Part shown: piece by piece, positions 60,501 through 64,000 of the stretch
Numbering within the stretch: position 1 is the first letter of the stretch
Layout of the letters: the number at the start of each line of letters is the position of its first letter
DNA from: Sipunculus nudus
Lineage: Eukaryota > Annelida > Sipuncula > Golfingiida > Sipunculidae
Reading direction: 5' to 3'
DNA: 64,000 bases
Assembly (NCBI GenBank): GCA_026874595.1
Contig: CM049307.1
Span: 97,774,330-97,838,329 of the forward strand
Program-made: the position numbers and the translations under genes
Notes under the pieces: model-generated
Databases searched by the model: none
The model's input: only the letters and a program-made list of their open reading frames with translations
Told to the model about the DNA's origin: nothing

Positions 60501-61370
60501 CACGAAAGAAAACACCTTGGCATTATACCAGAGCGGTAATGTTTAATATACGAAATAAAATACCCAACATTGACAACATCTCTAAGTAGCGTTGGTGTTT
60601 TCCAGACCGCTCAACCCTTGAATATGATCTTTGAATATGTTTTATATTTTACATTACATAATGTCGTAATCCATTTAACATCATTCTTGTCATAAAAAAA
60701 AGGAAAACTGTACCCCTTCTGCTTAATCAAAGAAATCGAATGGTATTATACAATTTTTCAGTTATAGAAATGGCACAAACAAGTTGGTCAAGCTTTCATT
60801 TGACAAAATGCCAATGAACTAAGAGATACTGGGCTAAAAAAATAATATATACAGCTTCCCCTGCAAAGAAAACCTCATTGAATTCATATTGTTTTAAATA
60901 GACGGGACCTTTGAAATATAAAAGGCCTTTAAACTATCATCGAAATAGATAATAACCATGAAGTATTATAAAAACTCAAACATAAACAAAATACATTAAA
61001 GGAAAACGACACATAGTTTCTATCCACAGTATTAGAAACCTTTTTAGAGTATTAGTAAGAGTACTTGGCCTAACACTGTCCATAGGCCAGAAAGTGGCCC
61101 CCCAGGTTTCATCCCCTATAAAAGGAATGGACATTCCAGGTTCTCTTAAACCGTCCATTGACATGCTGAAGCTCACATAAACACGCACAAAGATTGGAAA
61201 AACTGGTGTGTCATAAACAATAAAAGTATAATGAAGGATGTTTACAATTCTCTGGAGTGGCAGTCCAAGCTCAAGGCATAAAAACAATAACCTTTAAGCA
61301 CGCCTACAGACGCCCCTTGTCGTAAAGCTAATCCCTGGCCGGACACGGGCTCCACTCTTGAAGAAGGAAA
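60501..61370. other. Unassigned, may include a decayed LTR
   Basis: If the Gypsy element has a 3' long terminal repeat it should lie left of about 61920. I could not define LTR borders because the matching 5' copy is outside the window. Confidence 0.3.
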
Positions 61371-61544
61371 CAAGTGTAATCTCTACTCGAATATGTCACA
61401 GCCCATCGGAATATTCTACACCTCCAGTAAATTTTTCATCAGAAGAGAAGATATTGTCTAAGCACATTCAAATCGACGGTTACAAGTCCGTCTGTAACCT
61501 TAATCGTAACTCACAGGTCCGGTTGCCACACGTTTATGACGATG

Positions 61545-61680
61545 GTTGCCGCAGTCTCGGACATGTCATACAACGGGATTCGCCAAGTTTACAGGCGACT
61601 TCGGACCCTCTTGATGGACTAAAAATCTGTCGGATTAGGGGAGTATTTGTTCTTAATTTCCGGTTTCCAGCCAATAAACC
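61545..61680 (-). pseudogene. Possible retroelement linker fragment (Cys block)
   Basis: The minus-strand frame has NTPLIRQIFSPSR then ACKLGESRCMTCPRL, similar to the block that precedes the GIY-YIG nuclease in Penelope-like polyproteins. Similarity is short, and downstream blocks are not recognisable. It may belong to another element. Confidence 0.25.
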
Positions 61681-61924
61681 GCTGCTGACGTCAAACCTTC
61701 CTTGGCCTATAGTTCGATCACATACGCACAAAAAATAAGCCTCCGGGGTAAAAATTTTGAAAATCAGGCATTCACGTTCCTTAGTATTGAAGTATAGAGA
61801 ACGCTGACATGAAACAATTCTCACTCACGTTCAACTGCTCTCCGATCAATCAAAATCCTGATTATCCGGTTCTCGTTCATGCCTCAGACTATCGCCGCTA
61901 AGACATGCTGAGGTTCAGTCCTGG

Positions 61925-62760
61925 TTTAATATCTCTTCGGCATGATCACGTGGAAGGTTTTGACCTTGTTATCCTACAACGGCGTAGTGGCCTTTCCACT
62001 GGATTATCAACTTGTTTCTGTTTCTGGTCATCGCCAGTCTCAAATCTGCGGATGAGTTCATCTATTTCGTAGATTTTATTGTATTTACATGGGGATTTAC
62101 CCATTACTTCGCGGGCACCATGCACGTATCGCCTAGCTTGTCCTTGAGATCCAGCGCAACACGCATAGTGAATTGGTCTTTGTCTCGGCATCCGCGTCGC
62201 CTGGGGTCCAAAGGTTGCACTGAATACGCAAGGGACCTCTCACAACTCGCCGCAAGAGCAACTCAAAGGGAGAGAAACCTGTGCTCTCACGTGGTGTCTC
62301 TCTATAGGCAAAGAGCATCTGGCTTGAATAACGATCTCAAGCTCGTGGTCTCTCCGTGCACATGTGCTTAAAAAATCTGTTTCAGTGTGCCGTCAAACCT
62401 TTCCATCATCCCTTTGCACATCGGGTGATAATTTGTGTTACTGTGTTACTTCACTTAAAACAAACTGCTAACTTCTCTCATGAGGTCATGGGTGAACCGA
62501 CCATCCAAGCCCATGATTACCTGCGATGCACTCCTACACGTGAATAAGTATCGATTTACGTGTCGGCTATGGTCGAGGTGTCTACTGCCTCTAGATACTC
62601 AAAACGTAGCCTATAATGGTCAGTATTATCGATAACCAAGAGATGGGTCGGTCCGACTAGACACATAACGTTTCTACGCCAATGTTCGTCGAAAAGGGGC
62701 ATACTTATAAACGGGGCCCCAAGCATATGGGACAAGACTTTCAGACCGCTGCGAAATCGC
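61925..62760 (-). pseudogene. Ty3/Gypsy integrase region, decayed
   Basis: Across shifting minus-strand frames the conserved Gypsy integrase blocks appear in order: IDNTDHYRLRFEYLEAVDT and IDTYSRVGV, FTHDLMREVSSL, NYHPMCKGMMERFDGTLKQ, FAYRETPRESTGFSPFELL, then KLIIQWKGHYAVV and TFHVIMPKRY. The Glu of the D,D,E triad (in MMERF) is present; the first Asp was not found. Several stops (for example in TIADT*ID and QIF*AH) and frame changes rule out function. It inserts retroviral-type cDNA into the genome. Confidence 0.8.
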
Positions 62761-62879
62761 CATGCATCTCCTTCAAATATAAATTACTAATACGCGCTCG
62801 TGTGTTCGATTTACGCCTTGGTGGCCCATCTTCATTACATCCGACCGTAATGACTGGGGGATCACTATCCTCAACCATC

Positions 62880-63160
62880 CAAATCACCTCAGTAAGACCA
62901 TAGTTGTATTTGGGTAGTTCGGTTTCCTCGTTCCCGGTGTGTTTCCTAACGCTATGTCGGAAGTGGCATATCTGAATACCATCGCTTTAATATTTCCGAC
63001 AAAATAGGCACAATCTACACTGATCATAAATGTAGGAAAACGCCTAGCTGAGCCATCAAACAACAAACACTAGACGTTGTGTCTTTTGAACTTGTCCGGA
63101 TTTTCTTACCTTTCACGTACCCCCTTTGAAGAGCAACCGGAATCGCACAACACTTACTAA
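62880..63160 (-). pseudogene. Ty3/Gypsy aspartic protease region, decayed
   Basis: Minus-strand text GYVKGKKIRTSSKDTTSSV, then MLFDGSARRFPTFMISVDC, AYFVGNIKAM and IALGNTPGTRKPNYP, corresponding to retropepsin blocks. The catalytic DTG appears as DTT, and the stretch MISVDCAYFVGNIKAMVF is otherwise well kept. Only about 120 bp separate it from integrase text, so the reverse transcriptase and RNase H (normally over 1.5 kb) are deleted. Confidence 0.7.
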
Positions 63161-63424
63161 CCGTTTATTTACCCCTTATAAATGGGAACAGATTCCCGCA
63201 CTCTTCCAGAGCACAGTAATCCGAATGACTGACAATGTTTATCCTAATCCGTCAATCCGAATGGCTGATACTGTTATACCGTATATGGAATAGCTGGACT
63301 GAACACGAATCGGAAAACCGGGCAATTGTTGACAATGACTCAGGTTTTTCGCTTTGGTTTAGCCCTTTGACTACTACTGGTCCTATCCCCATACTGTTCA
63401 ACGGCTGAGTGCAATGATTGTTGG

Positions 63425-64000
63425 GTAGACCTTGGCCTTGACGCGGCCTGGTCCGCTTACATTTACGCGCCCTGTGTCCAAAACCTTTACATATGAAGCA
63501 CCATTTGCCTTCCGATGGCTTTATCGACTTATCACCCGATGCGTGATCTACCTAACGTTTCTTTTATGGCTGGGTTGCTTGCTGTCCTATGCGAGGAACT
63601 AACAGTAAAACTCTGTAGGCCGTTGCCTCTGTATAACGCTCGGCCTCCTATATCACAACGTCTATCTTTCAAAACACAGAAAGATCCTTGCTGCAACAGT
63701 TCCATTACTTTTTGCGCATTGTGAAGTCGACTAACCGATTGAAATAATCGCCTACGCCTGCCATCTCGAACCGATGTTCCCCCAAAGCACCCGCTGAGAC
63801 GTACCGTGAACTGACTGGTGATTGTGCCACGCTTTGGCCTGCAACCACGAAACGTGTTCTAATATCCTTCCTCAGTCATCTGGTAACGCTTTAAAAGCGC
63901 TAACTTCAGCCTAACCTAGTTCATTGCATCGCTAACACCTAACTTTGTGTTGACACCAAGTGCCTTCCACGCAACAATGGACTTAATTGTAACGCCCATC
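63425..64000 (-). pseudogene. Ty3/Gypsy gag: capsid end and zinc knuckle (runs off the window)
   Basis: The zinc knuckle WCFICKGFGHRARKC has the CX2CX4HX4C spacing (63455-63513). Upstream on the minus strand, capsid-like ALLKRYQMTEEGY (63860-63905) and TSQFTVRLS are visible with a stop after EEGY. The zinc knuckle lies just before the protease as in intact elements. Gag packages the element RNA. The 5' part and 5' LTR lie beyond base 64000. Confidence 0.7.

Noticed and set aside
1-64000. CRISPR array or prokaryotic operon
   Set aside because: Tandem arrays have no unique spacers; gene structure, introns and repeats are eukaryotic.

Overview
This window looks like eukaryotic, probably molluscan (bivalve-like) genomic DNA. 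It is AT-rich, full of (TA)n, (TTA)n, G-tract and minisatellite repeats and fragments of cut-and-paste and retro-elements. Coding exons are short, carry GT/AG borders, and are isolated in long non-coding stretches. There is no prokaryotic gene organisation. The taxon is inferred from repeat style and the kinds of secreted-domain exons; no marker gene fixes it.

Layout. 1-2.9 kb: microsatellites, a dispersed repeat and a ~2.1 kb array of 22-bp units. 2.9-15.8 kb: no supportable gene, with a complete small MITE (5357-5524), repeat fragments and TA/GT microsatellites. 15.8-35.5 kb: on the + strand, isolated exons that may belong to one extracellular-protein gene. These are a PAN/apple-like exon (18627-18884), a Thr/Pro/Ala-rich exon (19963-20055) and the last exon of a C-type lectin domain (35034-35251), all with phase-1 borders. 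Between them lie a long inverted repeat, SINE-like and other dispersed repeats, a candidate unplaced exon (27365-27496) and a Penelope-like GIY-YIG fragment (28652-29092, minus). 35.5-46 kb: repeats only, including a 15-bp minisatellite that stays open in two minus-strand frames. 46.5-47.8 kb: GC-richer minus-strand reading frames with a signal peptide and a well-formed symmetric exon, family not recognised.

48.1-52.7 kb: the most informative locus. It is a two-gene DNA transposon with convergent genes: a THAP-DDE transposase on + (48362-50354) and a SAP-SWIM-YqaJ exonuclease on - (52588-50435). Both genes have recognisable introns, both carry several frameshifts or stops, and both keep their catalytic motifs. 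I assign it to the ISL2EU-type superfamily.

53-64 kb: tandem copies of a ~345-bp repeat module; a possible tiny secreted-peptide gene with three exons (56241-58911) that hosts a 1.02 kb pogo/Tigger-like insertion in its second intron; a SINE-like piece; and, running off the right edge on the minus strand, a decayed Ty3/Gypsy element. That element has gag zinc knuckle, protease and integrase, but the reverse transcriptase/RNase H block is missing.
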